NCBI RefSeq assembly: GCF_019334305.1
Contig: NZ_JAHWGH010000017.1
Location: 124,001 to 188,000 of the forward strand
Direction of reading: 5' to 3'
Origin: Rossellomorea orangium
GTDB taxonomy: Bacteria; Bacillota; Bacilli; Bacillales; Bacillaceae_B
DNA: 64,000 nucleotides
The notes beneath the pieces are model-generated. The model worked only from the letters and a program-made list of their open reading frames with translations. It was not told the DNA's origin and searched no databases. The translations under genes were made by a program, and so were the position numbers. This document shows, piece by piece, positions 16,208 through 25,477 of this stretch (position 1 is its first letter; each line of letters opens with the position of its first letter).

Positions 16208-16848
16208 TCTTGACCAGTCCATTCTCTATTAAATTGCTCCAGAAACCGCAGCAAGAAATCATGGCGTTCTTCAGCCAATGCCTTCCCTGTTTCTGTGCAC
16301 ATCAAGTCTTTCAACTTCAATAATTTTTCATAAAAATGATGGATGCTCGAACTATCCCCATTTCTGTATTCTTCGATGCTCATGTTCGTTCTTTCCTCGA
16401 CATCAGGATTATAGATTGATCTTCCTTTTCTGCCTCCATATGCAAAAGTTCTGGCGATACCTATGGCACCAAGTGCATCCAGGCGATCAGCATCCCTTAC
16501 AATTTTTGCTTCTATGGAAGTCAGCTCGGCTTCATGGCCACCTTTATATGAGATGGAATAAATAATCGATTTCAGTTGTGATTTCTCGCTTTCAGTAAGT
16601 GATAGGCGTGATAGGATATGATCGAGCTTTTTCTTACCTTCCATTTCTTCTACGAATTTCTCGTCAGGCACATCGTGAAGCAATGATGCCAGTTCAATGA
16701 TATATGTACAGGAAACCTGCTCTTCCCTGGCAATTCTTAGTGCCTGTTTCCTCACTCGATCCAAATGGTACCAATCATGTCCCGTTGCCTCACCAAGGTA
16801 CTCATGTTTTAAATATTCTATTATAAGGTCCAGCTCTTTTCGATCCAT
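16204..16848 (-). CDS. ypgQ: HD domain phosphohydrolase (YpgQ-like)
   Basis: This 214-residue protein carries the HD metal-site residues: an early His (TGHDWYHLDRV), LLHDVPDEKF as the HD pair, and a later Asp (IVRDADRLDALGA). The family hydrolyses nucleotides or phosphate esters; the B. subtilis neighbour YpgQ is the closest named relative I recognise. The stop overlaps the ABC-F start, so the two are co-translated. Substrate not deducible. Confidence 0.85.
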   Translation of the reverse strand: MDRKELDLIIEYLKHEYLGEATGHDWYHLDRVRKQALRIAREEQVSCTYIIELASLLHDVPDEKFVEEMEGKKKLDHILSRLSLTESEKSQLKSIIYSISYKGGHEAELTSIEAKIVRDADRLDALGAIGIARTFAYGGRKGRSIYNPDVEERTNMSIEEYRNGDSSSIHHFYEKLLKLKDLMCTETGKALAEERHDFLLRFLEQFNREWTGQE

Positions 16849-16896
16849 ATTTCCACCCTTTCTTCCATTGTACCAAAGATGTATTATAATCAGAAT

Positions 16897-16937
16897 AAAA
16901 AGGAGTGGATGCCTGATTCTTCACATCACTCCTTTTT
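16897..16937 (-). terminator. Terminator of the second degV gene
   Basis: AAAAAGGAGTG and CACTCCTTTTT form an 11-base inverted repeat with a loop of about 19 bases and T-tract on both sides. Confidence 0.75.
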
Positions 16938-16946
16938 CAATTCAGA

Positions 16947-17795
16947 TCATTCGTTTTCCGCGAGCCAGCTTATCCCTATCGTGTTTTCACCAGCATGTAC
17001 CCCAATCACTGCCCCGAGTGGGTATGCACCAAATTCAATTCCTGGATACTTGGCTTGCAGTTCTTCCATCCACTCCGTTGCCTCTTCACGATTCAACCCA
17101 TGTAATACGGATACTTTCCGAACGTCTTTCTCTGCAAGAGCCATCTCCAAACGTTGACTCATACTGGAAAGACCTTTCTTTATGCTTCTTACTTTGTCTT
17201 TTACGTTAAGTTTTCCATCTTCAATGGAAAGCATCGGTTTTACTTTCAGTACGCTTCCCAGGAAGAATGAGAGACCGCCCATCCGCCCACTTTTATGAAG
17301 CTGTTCAAGACTTCCCACCATCACGAAGGTTTCACAAGTGGTGATCCTTTCTTCAATGGCTTCCTGGATCTGATGCGGTTCCTTTCCTTCCCTATGTAAC
17401 CGTTGACCAAAATGAATCAATTCTGTTAAAGGATTGGAGAGGATTTTCGAATCAATACAAATAATATTTGGGATCGTGCCCTTTAATAATTCCGCTGCCT
17501 GGTGGGCAGAGGAGAAGGTTCCGCTGAAATGGGATGAAACATGGATGGAAAAGATATAATCATAGTCCGCTGATAATTGTTCATATAGTTCCTTAAATGT
17601 TCCGATCGAAGGCTGTGAGGTTTTAACCTCCACCTTCAAATCTCTTAGTTTTGCAAACAAGTCCTCGGGTGACAGGTCTATTCCGTCCTGATACTCCCTC
17701 TCCCCAAAGATGATGCTCATTGGTACCACAAAGATGTCATGTTCTCCGCTGTCAGGAACATAAGCAGTGCTATCCGTTACCCAGGCTATCCTCAT
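16947..17795 (-). CDS. DegV family protein (second paralog)
   Basis: This 282-residue DegV-fold protein starts MRIAWVTDSTAYVPD, has TSQPSIGTFKELYEQL near residue 80 and LEQLHKSGRMGGLSFF in the second half. It probably binds a fatty acid as a FakB-like carrier. It is more divergent than the paralog at 5014-5865. It shares a strand and short spacing (45 bases) with the uncharacterised gene upstream. Confidence 0.88.
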   Translation of the reverse strand: MRIAWVTDSTAYVPDSGEHDIFVVPMSIIFGEREYQDGIDLSPEDLFAKLRDLKVEVKTSQPSIGTFKELYEQLSADYDYIFSIHVSSHFSGTFSSAHQAAELLKGTIPNIICIDSKILSNPLTELIHFGQRLHREGKEPHQIQEAIEERITTCETFVMVGSLEQLHKSGRMGGLSFFLGSVLKVKPMLSIEDGKLNVKDKVRSIKKGLSSMSQRLEMALAEKDVRKVSVLHGLNREEATEWMEELQAKYPGIEFGAYPLGAVIGVHAGENTIGISWLAENE

Positions 17796-17840
17796 TATTA
17801 AAAATCCCCTTTTCTATATTTATATGAACTCTTTTCCCCT

Positions 17841-18338
17841 CTAGAAGTCCTTTCGGTCAAGCTGTTTCAGCGTGTCAACAGAGAATGATATCATCTGTAG
17901 AACATCATCGACCATTTCCTCTGTTATCACCCGGTCAAAGGTTAATACCCCCTCGTATGTAGTGGGGGTATTAGAGGAAGTCACTTCTTTCCATTCCCAA
18001 TGTTTGTCTTTCCCCCAAACTTCCATGAGGTGCTGTCGATTATGATGAATTATCTCCTCACCTTTGTAAACGACTTGGATATCCGCACCTGCTGTGTTCT
18101 TTTTTGTCATCTGATGCCTTTCTGCAAGAAAATGTCCCATATCAGCCCTCAAATGAAACTCTATAACACATGATTTCTTAAATGGTAAGGAATAGTGGAT
18201 CTGATAGCATCGTTCATATCGTGCGAAATCAAACAAATCCTTGCGATCCACTATTTGAACTTCACCTGTCAGATCAAGATCATATACTGCCCCTTCAAAC
18301 ACTACCTTTAAGTTATCAAAAGCTGTCGGGTCAAACAT
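17841..18338 (-). CDS. Uncharacterised 165-residue protein
   Basis: I do not recognise this family. The protein starts MFDPTAFDNLKVVFEGAVYDLDL and has no signal peptide or membrane helix. It is rich in aromatic and charged residues (FDFARYERCYQIHYSLPFKK, HLMEVWGKDKHWEWKEV) and predicted to be mixed alpha/beta. AGAGAAAGGAGAGGAAA precedes the ATG as a strong ribosome binding site. It lies 28 bases downstream of fhs and 45 bases upstream of the second degV gene, so it is likely co-transcribed with both. Confidence 0.75.
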   Translation of the reverse strand: MFDPTAFDNLKVVFEGAVYDLDLTGEVQIVDRKDLFDFARYERCYQIHYSLPFKKSCVIEFHLRADMGHFLAERHQMTKKNTAGADIQVVYKGEEIIHHNRQHLMEVWGKDKHWEWKEVTSSNTPTTYEGVLTFDRVITEEMVDDVLQMISFSVDTLKQLDRKDF

Positions 18339-18366
18339 ATTTTCCTCTCCTTTCTCTTACCTATCG

Positions 18367-20058
18367 TTAGAATAGACCGATTGCCCGTCCTTCATCATCT
18401 ACATCCATTCCATAGGCTGCCGGTTTCTTTGGCAGCCCCGGCATTGTCATCACTTCCCCTGTCAGTGCCACGATGAATCCTGCTCCGATTTTCGGCTTCA
18501 GTTCCCGTATCGTAATGGTGAAACCCTCAGGTCGTCCAACTTTTGCCGGATCATCAGAAAGGGAATACTGGGTTTTGGCCATACAGATAGGAAGTACGCC
18601 CCAGCCGTGGCCTTCAAACTCTTCCAGCTGCTTTTTCGCTTTGACGGAATAGTCTACACCGCTAGCACCATATACCTTTTTCGCAATGGTATCAATTTTA
18701 GATTGAAGAGAATCAGACAGCTCATAAAGGGGGGTGAACTCACCCTTATTTCTTTCTATTTCATGTAATACCTTCTGTGCTAAATCGATTCCACCCTCAC
18801 CACCTTTAGCCCAGACATCGGTCAGTGAAACCTCAACTTCCTGGTTTTCACACCAGTTGATCAGGGTGTCGATTTCCAACTCGCTGTCTGTCACAAACCG
18901 GTTGACAGCAACGACAAACGGAACATTGAAATGTGTCAAAGTTTCCATATGCTTTTGTAAATTAGATAAACCTTTTTGGAGAGCTTCTAAATCTTCTGAT
19001 TGAAGTTCTCCTTTAGGTTGCCCCCCGTGCATTTTCAAAGCGCGGATGGTCGCAACAAGAACAATGGCATCAGGAGCTATGTCTGCAGCCCTGGATTTGA
19101 TGTTCAGGAATTTTTCCGCTCCCAAGTCTGCACCGAACCCTGATTCAGTCACTACATAATCGGCCAACTTCATAGCAGTCTTCGTAGCGATGATGCTGTT
19201 GCATCCGTGGGCAATATTTGCAAAAGGTCCCCCGTGAATAAGGGCAGGCGAATGCTCGATCGTCTGTACGAGATTGGGCTTCAATGCATCCTTCAACAAT
19301 AATGTTAATGCGCCTTCGACTCCAAGGTCCTCCACGGATATAGGTTGTTTTGAAGTGTTATAGGCAACCACCATCTGACCCAGTCTTCTTCTTAATTCTC
19401 CGAGACTCTCCGATAAACACAGTACGGCCATTATCTCAGACGCTACAGAGATATCAAATCCGTCTTCCCTTGGAACCCCTTGAACAGGGCCGCCCAATCC
19501 AATAATGATTTGACGAAGAGCACGATCATTCATATCGACGGCCCGTTTCCAAACCACTCTTCTTTGATCGATGTTCAATTCATTTCCTTGATGAATATGA
19601 TTGTCCACTAACGCAGCCAGTGCATTGTTTGCTGTGGAAATGGCATGTATGTCCCCAGTGAAGTGCAGGTTAATATCCTCCATTGGAAGCACTTGTGAAT
19701 AACCACCACCTGTTGCGCCGCCTTTGATCCCCATTGTCGGGCCCAGGGAAGGTTCCCTCATGGCAATGATGGTATTCTTATTTAGTTGGTTTAGCGCATC
19801 CCCCAGCCCCACTGTCACCGTAGACTTCCCTTCACCCGCAGGCGTTGGATTGATTGATGTGACAAGGATTAATTTTCCTTCGGAATGGTCTTTCAGCTTA
19901 TGTATCGCTTCAAAGGAAATTTTCCCTTTGTATTTGCCATAAAGCTCAATGTCATCTTCTCCAAGCCCAACTTTCTTTGCGATGTCCAGGATGGGCTTGA
20001 TCGTGGATCCTTGAGCTATCTCGATATCTGTTTTCACTTTTTTCTTCGTGGTTGTCAC
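18367..20058 (-). CDS. fhs: Formate--tetrahydrofolate ligase
   Basis: The 563-residue enzyme joins formate to tetrahydrofolate with ATP to give 10-formyl-THF. The P-loop is [15 protein letters not shown] near residue 70; [31 protein letters not shown] and [12 protein letters not shown] are signature blocks. Length matches the family (about 555-560). Start GTG with AGGGTGAAAG upstream. It links with DfrA and ThyA in one-carbon metabolism. The upstream region holds a TTACAA-N5-TTGTAA dyad (20156-20172) of unknown meaning. Confidence 0.97.
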   Translation of the reverse strand: MTTTKKKVKTDIEIAQGSTIKPILDIAKKVGLGEDDIELYGKYKGKISFEAIHKLKDHSEGKLILVTSINPTPAGEGKSTVTVGLGDALNQLNKNTIIAMREPSLGPTMGIKGGATGGGYSQVLPMEDINLHFTGDIHAISTANNALAALVDNHIHQGNELNIDQRRVVWKRAVDMNDRALRQIIIGLGGPVQGVPREDGFDISVASEIMAVLCLSESLGELRRRLGQMVVAYNTSKQPISVEDLGVEGALTLLLKDALKPNLVQTIEHSPALIHGGPFANIAHGCNSIIATKTAMKLADYVVTESGFGADLGAEKFLNIKSRAADIAPDAIVLVATIRALKMHGGQPKGELQSEDLEALQKGLSNLQKHMETLTHFNVPFVVAVNRFVTDSELEIDTLINWCENQEVEVSLTDVWAKGGEGGIDLAQKVLHEIERNKGEFTPLYELSDSLQSKIDTIAKKVYGASGVDYSVKAKKQLEEFEGHGWGVLPICMAKTQYSLSDDPAKVGRPEGFTITIRELKPKIGAGFIVALTGEVMTMPGLPKKPAAYGMDVDDEGRAIGLF

Positions 20059-20154
20059 GTTCTTTCACCCTCTGATTCTTATATTTAGCGTTATCGGAAT
20101 ACCCGGCGCAGCTAGTTAATTTTTACAAAAAAGCATGTTTAACCACAAACACTC

Positions 20155-20183
20155 TTTACAATCTGTTTGTAATCTAATAGTAT
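20155..20183 (+). promoter_or_regulatory. Sigma-A-like promoter upstream of the glycosyltransferase relic
   Basis: TTTACA (20155-20160) and TAGTAT (20178-20183) are spaced by 17 bases on the plus strand. It overlaps the TTACAA/TTGTAA dyad in the divergent fhs upstream region. Confidence 0.45.
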
Positions 20184-20257
20184 AGTGTTTCTTTATTTTA
20201 CACTAATTCTTCTGCTCTAATCTCACCACTATTTTGCCTTTGATTGGGGGAATACAA

Positions 20258-20581
20258 TTGAGACACGAGAAGCCCATTCTCATATTGACTGCACATTTTG
20301 GAGAAGGACATATCCAAACAGCCGAAACCCTTGCTGATACGTTTAGAAAACAAGGGAATCGCGTGTACATCTGTGACTTATATGGAGAAGCCTACCCTGC
20401 TATTCAAACACATAATGACTTCCTGGAGAACTTATGGCGTTGTTTATACGATAAAAATATCAGAAATTCATTGTCCAGCAAAGTATATTCTCCCTATTAT
20501 GAGCACACTCACACTTTCATCATAGATGATATCCTTCAGCATGATCGTAAGAATGAGTATTCATTGGAAAGGGGGATGTGA
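20258..20581 (+). pseudogene. Internally deleted UgtP/MGDG-synthase-type glycosyltransferase relic
   Basis: The 107-residue frame starts at TTG after GGGGGAA. Its N-terminal half (LILTAHFGEGHIQTAETLAD, then ICDLYGEAYP) clearly matches the first 50-60 residues of processive diacylglycerol glucosyltransferases (UgtP/YpfP), which are about 380 residues long. The last 25 residues (TFIIDDILQHDRKNE) resemble the extreme C-terminus of the same enzymes. The simplest reading is an in-frame loss of the whole catalytic middle. The ribosome binding site and a promoter persist, so a small protein could still be made. In B. subtilis ugtP lies next to a cold-shock gene, and csp here is only 6 kb away. Confidence 0.65.
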
Positions 20582-20582
20582 G

Positions 20583-20735
20583 ATGGAAACATCTACTCAC
20601 ATCTTTTTCGGAATCGGCATTGCGTCAGTAGCCTCCTGCGATCCAGCATTACTATCTCAACGTGTCTATTTATCTTATTTTTCGCTTTTACCTCCACTCC
20701 TTTATATACCATCAACTATCTACACACTTCCTTGA
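20583..20735 (+). pseudogene. Truncated YfhP-like membrane protein relic
   Basis: An ATG immediately after the glycosyltransferase relic opens a 50-residue frame. Its first 25 residues (METSTHIFFGIGIASVA then SCDPALLSQ) resemble the N-terminus of YfhP/YdjM-type membrane-bound metal-dependent hydrolases. The rest does not match the family and ends at a stop, whereas intact homologs are around 320 residues. It is probably decayed. The pairing of two relics marks a region of gene loss. Confidence 0.5.
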
Positions 20736-20808
20736 AGCAAAGAGAATTAAAATCATCCCAAACAATTTGACCTTATTAAAACGGAGATGGCTCATGAATT
20801 GAATAAAT

Positions 20809-20846
20809 AATAAAAAAATAATCGATCCAAACTAATTTGGATCGAT
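20809..20846 (-). terminator. Terminator of the methyltransferase gene
   Basis: ATCGATCCAAA and TTTGGATCGAT form a perfect 11-base stem around CTAA, followed on the minus strand by TATTTTTTTATT. Confidence 0.88.
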
Positions 20847-20853
20847 CTTAACC

Positions 20854-21528
20854 TTATTTTTGAAACATAAACAATGTTGTAAATGTCAATGCCTGCTTCA
20901 ATTCATTTGAAAGAGTATCTGCCAATGAAGGTTTCACCATTTTCTTGTAGATCCAGTCTTCACTTATTTTCTTCCACCCTTTGTCATGTGCCAGTTTCTC
21001 CAATTCCCATGGCATCATCGTATTACAAATCACTTCTTCACCATGGAGACGGGGATATGCATTTTCCCTCGGGTGAGCTGTGGGACCCAAGATGCCAATA
21101 CAGATATAACCATCATTGGAAACCACCCGTTCAATCTCATTCAGTGTATGCAAAGGATTCTCCGTCCATTCTACTGAATTAATCGCCATCACCGCATCAA
21201 ATTGCCCATCCTGAAATGGAAGTGAACGCAAATCTCCTTGTACGAATGACAGGTTTTCCCTTGCCTGTTTACTCGCAATTTCAATCATGTTTATCGAGAA
21301 ATCCATCCCTGTCACTACGTACCCTTTTTCATAAAGAAGAAAGGAACCATATCCGTCCCCACAACCTAAATCCGCAACCGTTTGAACATCACAAGTATGC
21401 TTATGGAAAAAGGGGATGACAGCTTTTCTGCTTCCTTCTGTCCACATGTCTACACTCTTTGAATGCCATTGATCAGCATTATCTTCCCATCTGGTCTTGG
21501 CACTAGCATGCCATTCTGAACTTTTCAT
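20854..21528 (-). CDS. Class I SAM-dependent methyltransferase
   Basis: The 224-residue protein has the standard Rossmann motifs: VADLGCGDGYGSFLL (motif I, near residue 52), VTGMDFSINMI (motif II), GDLRSLPFQDGQFDAV and INSVEWTENPLHTLNEI. It resembles the UbiE/Methyltransf_11 type that acts on small molecules. GAGGTGTACAT precedes the ATG. It is monocistronic. Substrate unknown. Confidence 0.85.
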   Translation of the reverse strand: MKSSEWHASAKTRWEDNADQWHSKSVDMWTEGSRKAVIPFFHKHTCDVQTVADLGCGDGYGSFLLYEKGYVVTGMDFSINMIEIASKQARENLSFVQGDLRSLPFQDGQFDAVMAINSVEWTENPLHTLNEIERVVSNDGYICIGILGPTAHPRENAYPRLHGEEVICNTMMPWELEKLAHDKGWKKISEDWIYKKMVKPSLADTLSNELKQALTFTTLFMFQK

Positions 21529-21735
21529 ATGTACACCTCAACATTTTTTCTATACTGTTCTATATTCTCATTACATCCTGCTGAGTCCTTCTTTTTATCA
21601 AGATTTTTTGTGATTTTCAATGTGATAGATAATATTATTATGTAAACCTCATTTGGTTCTGCAAGATACAGCTTATGCTTTTCTTCTGATTTGTTCATAC
21701 TAACTCTATATACAGAATGTGAAGGGTGATATCTT

Positions 21736-21954
21736 ATGGATGGAATTACAAAGGTCCAACGAAACTTTCATGGGGACATAATCAGTTTCCAAACTACTTC
21801 CGGCAGGATCATTTCCTATCGAAAAGCAGTATTGGAAGCTTCTGAAGGGTTACTGCACGGCGTTACACTCCATGAAAATGAATGGGGTGAAGCGGAATTG
21901 ACAAGTATGTCAGTTGATGACGGTAGTTTTAATGACTACCCCACCATTTTTTAA
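21736..21954 (+). CDS. DUF3892 family small protein
   Basis: This 72-residue protein has the DUF3892 pattern: ITKVQRNFHGDIISFQTTSG, then a Tyr-x-x-Ala helix (YRKAVLEASEGLLHGVTL) and a C-terminal DGSFNDYPTIF. Members are short, widespread in Bacillaceae and of unknown function. A perfect palindromic terminator follows the stop. Confidence 0.75.
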   Translation: MDGITKVQRNFHGDIISFQTTSGRIISYRKAVLEASEGLLHGVTLHENEWGEAELTSMSVDDGSFNDYPTIF

Positions 21955-21966
21955 TCCTTCTTCATC

Positions 21967-22000
21967 AAAAAAAGGCCTTTCACATGTGAAAGGCCTTTAG
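21967..22000. terminator. Bidirectional palindromic terminator
   Basis: Positions 21971-21998 form a perfect 28-base palindrome (AAAGGCCTTTCACA and its complement) with A and T flanks. It separates the DUF3892 gene from mntR. Confidence 0.85.
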
Positions 22001-22036
22001 CATGTCTCTGGAGATATCAGGTAGTGAACATGTACG

Positions 22037-22453
22037 CTACTCACTTCTGTTTTGGATTGTACGCAGGTCTGCTAACCGGTTTTCTTCTTCTTCAAAAAAT
22101 TGGACAAGATCTCCGATGCGGTCAATAGAATCCCAACTCAAGTGGTGTTCGATCCCTTCAACATCTTCATAAATATGCTCTTCTTTTACTCCAATTACAC
22201 GAAGGAATTGTTCCAATAGTTCATGTCTGTATACTAAACGTTTTCCCACTTTGCTTCCTTTTGGAGTCAGAACCAGTCCCCGGTATTTCTCATAAATGAG
22301 GTAATCATCTTTATCTAACTTCTGCACCATTTTGGTAACTGAGGAGGGGTGGACAGATAAAGCTTCTGCAATATCCGATACTCTGGCATAACCTTTGTTC
22401 TCAATTAACATATAAATCTGTTCTATATAATCTTCCATACTTGGTGTAGGCAT
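22037..22453 (-). CDS. mntR: Manganese-responsive transcriptional regulator MntR
   Basis: The 138-residue DtxR-family regulator starts [21 protein letters not shown], in which Asp8 and Glu11 are metal ligands in B. subtilis MntR. The winged helix follows ([22 protein letters not shown]). His of [10 protein letters not shown] and the EGIEHHLS segment supply the remaining ligands (His77, Glu99, Glu102, His103 equivalents). With Mn bound it represses uptake genes. It sits directly downstream of mntABCD, whose promoter carries a matching operator. Its own start is at an ATG with a GGAGG-like site. Confidence 0.96.
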   Translation of the reverse strand: MPTPSMEDYIEQIYMLIENKGYARVSDIAEALSVHPSSVTKMVQKLDKDDYLIYEKYRGLVLTPKGSKVGKRLVYRHELLEQFLRVIGVKEEHIYEDVEGIEHHLSWDSIDRIGDLVQFFEEEENRLADLRTIQNRSE

Positions 22454-22532
22454 TCTGTACCCTCCAAATTCCCATAAATATCATTAAAAGTTTACTATAA
22501 CTACAGAATGAATACAACCCAAGCACTTTAAA

Positions 22533-23408
22533 TTACTCCTCCATCAATCGTGTATTCAGGAACCTGGAAATCAACCCGTATTTTGGCGATAACATCCATA
22601 CGATGAAAAAAACAAGTCCGGCGGCCACTGCCATTGCACCTGAAATGGACACATCGAACATCTTTGCCCCGTAATATCCGATGATGCTATCAAAGACTCC
22701 AATGCCCCCGCTTAAAAGAAGCATTACTTTATAACGGTCAGTAAGTAAATATGCAGTAGCTCCAGGGGCAATGAGCATCGCTACCACGAGAATCGCACCT
22801 ACACTATCAAATGCCGATACGGTCGTAACGGATACCAGACCCATTAATATATAATGAACCGCAAGTACCGGGATACCGATAGCCGCTGCCATACTTGGAT
22901 CAAAAGAAGTTAATTTAAACTCTTTAAACAGAAGGAAAATGATGAGAATATCCAATAGCAACACAGATCCCAGCATTACAACTGATTTAGGAATGTCCCC
23001 AAGTATTGGCAATGACAAGGTATTCCAAGGGACGAATGCAATTTCACCCATTAAGGCATGCTCCACATCCAAATGAACATTCTTAGCAAACAATGAAATG
23101 AGGATGACCCCTACAGCGAACAGGGAAGTAAACACTACACCTATTGCAGCATCCTCCTGGATACCGCTGGAATTCAATAACTGAACCATAAAGGTAGTCA
23201 ACAATCCAGCCACTGCTGCACCGATCAACATATAAAATCCATTCATACTTTGGCTGACAATGAAGGCCATAACCAATCCTAGGAGCACGGTATGGCTGAT
23301 TGCATCTGCTAACATAGACATCTTTCTCAGGATTAAGAAGCATCCTACGATTCCACAGGATAAACCTACTAAACTACCAGTCAGAAGAATCCATAATTCA
23401 TAACTCAT
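22533..23408 (-). CDS. mntD: Manganese ABC transporter permease MntD
   Basis: The 291-residue permease has eight or nine hydrophobic helices of the ABC-3 family (SLVGLSCGIVGCFLILRKMS, DAISHTVLLGLV near residue 40). It overlaps mntC by four bases. With MntC it forms the membrane channel for manganese import. A short stretch of TIGR-like family differences from MntC suggests ancient duplication. Confidence 0.94.
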   Translation of the reverse strand: MSYELWILLTGSLVGLSCGIVGCFLILRKMSMLADAISHTVLLGLVMAFIVSQSMNGFYMLIGAAVAGLLTTFMVQLLNSSGIQEDAAIGVVFTSLFAVGVILISLFAKNVHLDVEHALMGEIAFVPWNTLSLPILGDIPKSVVMLGSVLLLDILIIFLLFKEFKLTSFDPSMAAAIGIPVLAVHYILMGLVSVTTVSAFDSVGAILVVAMLIAPGATAYLLTDRYKVMLLLSGGIGVFDSIIGYYGAKMFDVSISGAMAVAAGLVFFIVWMLSPKYGLISRFLNTRLMEE

Positions 23409-24700
23409 ATTCTTGCCCCTCCTCTTCTCCTTGACATCTTTACGTTTAAGAAAGGATATTGCCTATAAATATCGGACATTTTCATTTGCAGCTTTGTGAG
23501 TTGTTCTCTTGATAATGCCTCTTTTTCTTCCTTTTCAATCCACTGGATATCAAGTGATCCCAACTCACTCGGGTACATTTCTTTCAGTTCCATGATTTCA
23601 TCAAAAAAGCTGAATTGCTCTGCTTTCATTTGCCCTGATTTTGTAATCGTCACTATTCCATCCTTTTCATTCAGGTAACCTTGTTTCATTAAATGCTTCA
23701 ATACCCGATTAAATCTTAAGTTAGAAATATTGCTTTGTTGAAATAAATGATCTACATCTATCGTTTGCTTACCGTATTCATACATCTTTTTCAGTAGAAA
23801 ACGCATAGCCAATCGATCATCATTCTTCACTCTTTTCAATATAATCGATATTAATCCGCGCTTCGGAGAGAACAGTATGGATGTGATGAAAATAACTGTA
23901 GCCGTCAAGACAATGAATGGGCCGGTAGATAAACCTTTACCAAGAGTACTGATCAGCGTTCCGACTGCCCCAGATAAGCCTCCGACAATTCCGGAAATAA
24001 AGACCATTGTCGACAATGAATTCGTCCAGTATCTTGCTGATATGGCAGGAGTGATCAGCATAGCCGCCATCAGGATGACACCCACTGCCTGAATTCCGAT
24101 GACAACCGTAATAACTAATAAGGAAACAAAAAGAAAATTCAAGAAACCTACAGGAAGCCCGATTCCCCTCGCGAATTGAGGATCAAAGGTACTTACCTTA
24201 AATTCTTTGAATAAAAGGGACGTAATAATGATTAAAGCCGTTGCCGTTAACCCCATAAGCTGAACATCTCTCCCCACAAGGGAAGCTGCCTGCCCAAAGA
24301 TGAAATCATCCAAACCGCTTTGGTTACCAGTAGGCATTTGAGCAACTTTTGTTAAAAGGACGATCCCTAATCCAAAGAATACAGATAATACTAAGCAAAT
24401 AGCCGTGTCTTCCTTGATTCTCGTTGTGTTTGTAATGAGTTGTATCGTGTAAGCTGCAAGAAGACCCGTGGCGGCAGCACCAATCAATAGTACAAAGAAA
24501 TTTTTCTCCCCCATGAACATAAATGCAAAACAGATTCCCGGCAATGCTGCATGGGCGACCGCATCCCCTATTAAGCTTTGTTTCCTTAGTAAAGCAAAAC
24601 TACCTAAAACTCCGCTCGCAATTCCCAGTAACAATGTACTCAATAATACCCATTGTGTATTTCCGTCCGTTAAAATCGATTGCCATAAATGATTCATCAT
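23405..24700 (-). CDS. mntC: Manganese ABC transporter permease MntC with C-terminal winged-helix extension
   Basis: From the ATG at 24700 the protein has 431 residues, close to the 435 of B. subtilis MntC. Residues 1-285 are an ABC-3 permease (GSFALLRKQSLIGDAVAHAA). The last 140 residues are soluble and resemble a DtxR-type winged helix (FNRVLKHLMKQGYLNEKDG). The extension is known in this subfamily; its role is unclear. GAGGTGAAA precedes the ATG, and the in-frame GTG at 24706 overlaps that site. Confidence 0.93.
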   Translation of the reverse strand: MMNHLWQSILTDGNTQWVLLSTLLLGIASGVLGSFALLRKQSLIGDAVAHAALPGICFAFMFMGEKNFFVLLIGAAATGLLAAYTIQLITNTTRIKEDTAICLVLSVFFGLGIVLLTKVAQMPTGNQSGLDDFIFGQAASLVGRDVQLMGLTATALIIITSLLFKEFKVSTFDPQFARGIGLPVGFLNFLFVSLLVITVVIGIQAVGVILMAAMLITPAISARYWTNSLSTMVFISGIVGGLSGAVGTLISTLGKGLSTGPFIVLTATVIFITSILFSPKRGLISIILKRVKNDDRLAMRFLLKKMYEYGKQTIDVDHLFQQSNISNLRFNRVLKHLMKQGYLNEKDGIVTITKSGQMKAEQFSFFDEIMELKEMYPSELGSLDIQWIEKEEKEALSREQLTKLQMKMSDIYRQYPFLNVKMSRRRGGARI

Positions 24701-24712
24701 TTTCACCTCTTT

Positions 24713-25459
24713 CTATGGATGAATCAGCATTTTATCCTTTTCCAGGAAAGATAGTTTCCCTCCATAGGTTAGTTGTAAATTCTCTACACTAAACTTATCT
24801 TTTGTTGGACCATAGGCTATCGTTTTTCTATTCAGTAACAGCGTCCAATCGAAATACTCTGTAACAGTTTGTAAATCATGATGAACAACCAGTACAGTCT
24901 TTCCTTGTTCCTTTAATTCATTCAATAACGAAATGATTGCTTTTTCCGTTGCAGCGTCCACTCCTACAAATGGTTCATCCATGAAATACACTTCCGCTTC
25001 CTGAGCCAGTGCCCTCGCAAGAAAAACCCTTTGCTGCTGCCCTCCTGATAGCTGACTGATTTGTCTTGATGCAAATTGTGTCATTCCTACCTTATCGAGA
25101 CACTCCATTGCAAATTGAACATCTTTTTTTGATGGTCTCTTGAACCATCCTAAATGACCATATCTTCCCATTAATACGACATCCAATGCATTTGTAGGGA
25201 AATCCCAATCTACAGATCCACGCTGGGGAACGTACCCAACTACTTTGCTTTTAGGAGAATAGGCTTTTTCAAAGATCTTGATATCACCGGACGAGCGGGG
25301 AATCAACCCCAGAATGGCTTTAATTAATGTCGATTTCCCTGCACCATTAGGACCGACAATTCCGATTAACTTACCCTTTGGAACAGAAAACTCTACGTCC
25401 ATCAAAACCGGTTTTCTATGATACGCAACGGTTAGCCCCTTAATATCAACTGAATTCAT
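24713..25459 (-). CDS. mntB: Manganese ABC transporter ATP-binding protein MntB
   Basis: The 248-residue ATPase has Walker A GPNGAGKST, signature LSGGQQQRVFLARAL and Walker B VYFMDEPFVGVD, plus the H-loop VVHHDLQ. It powers manganese import by MntCD. It begins 19 bases after the mntA stop with AGGAGGCGATACC as ribosome binding site. Confidence 0.95.
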   Translation of the reverse strand: MNSVDIKGLTVAYHRKPVLMDVEFSVPKGKLIGIVGPNGAGKSTLIKAILGLIPRSSGDIKIFEKAYSPKSKVVGYVPQRGSVDWDFPTNALDVVLMGRYGHLGWFKRPSKKDVQFAMECLDKVGMTQFASRQISQLSGGQQQRVFLARALAQEAEVYFMDEPFVGVDAATEKAIISLLNELKEQGKTVLVVHHDLQTVTEYFDWTLLLNRKTIAYGPTKDKFSVENLQLTYGGKLSFLEKDKMLIHP

Positions 25460-25477
25460 GGTATCGCCTCCTAAGAC

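Noticed and set aside
20059..20230. Folate or preQ1 riboswitch before fhs, thyA or ypdP
   Set aside because: The leaders are short and show none of the conserved cores. The only notable feature is the small TTACAA-N5-TTGTAA dyad before fhs.
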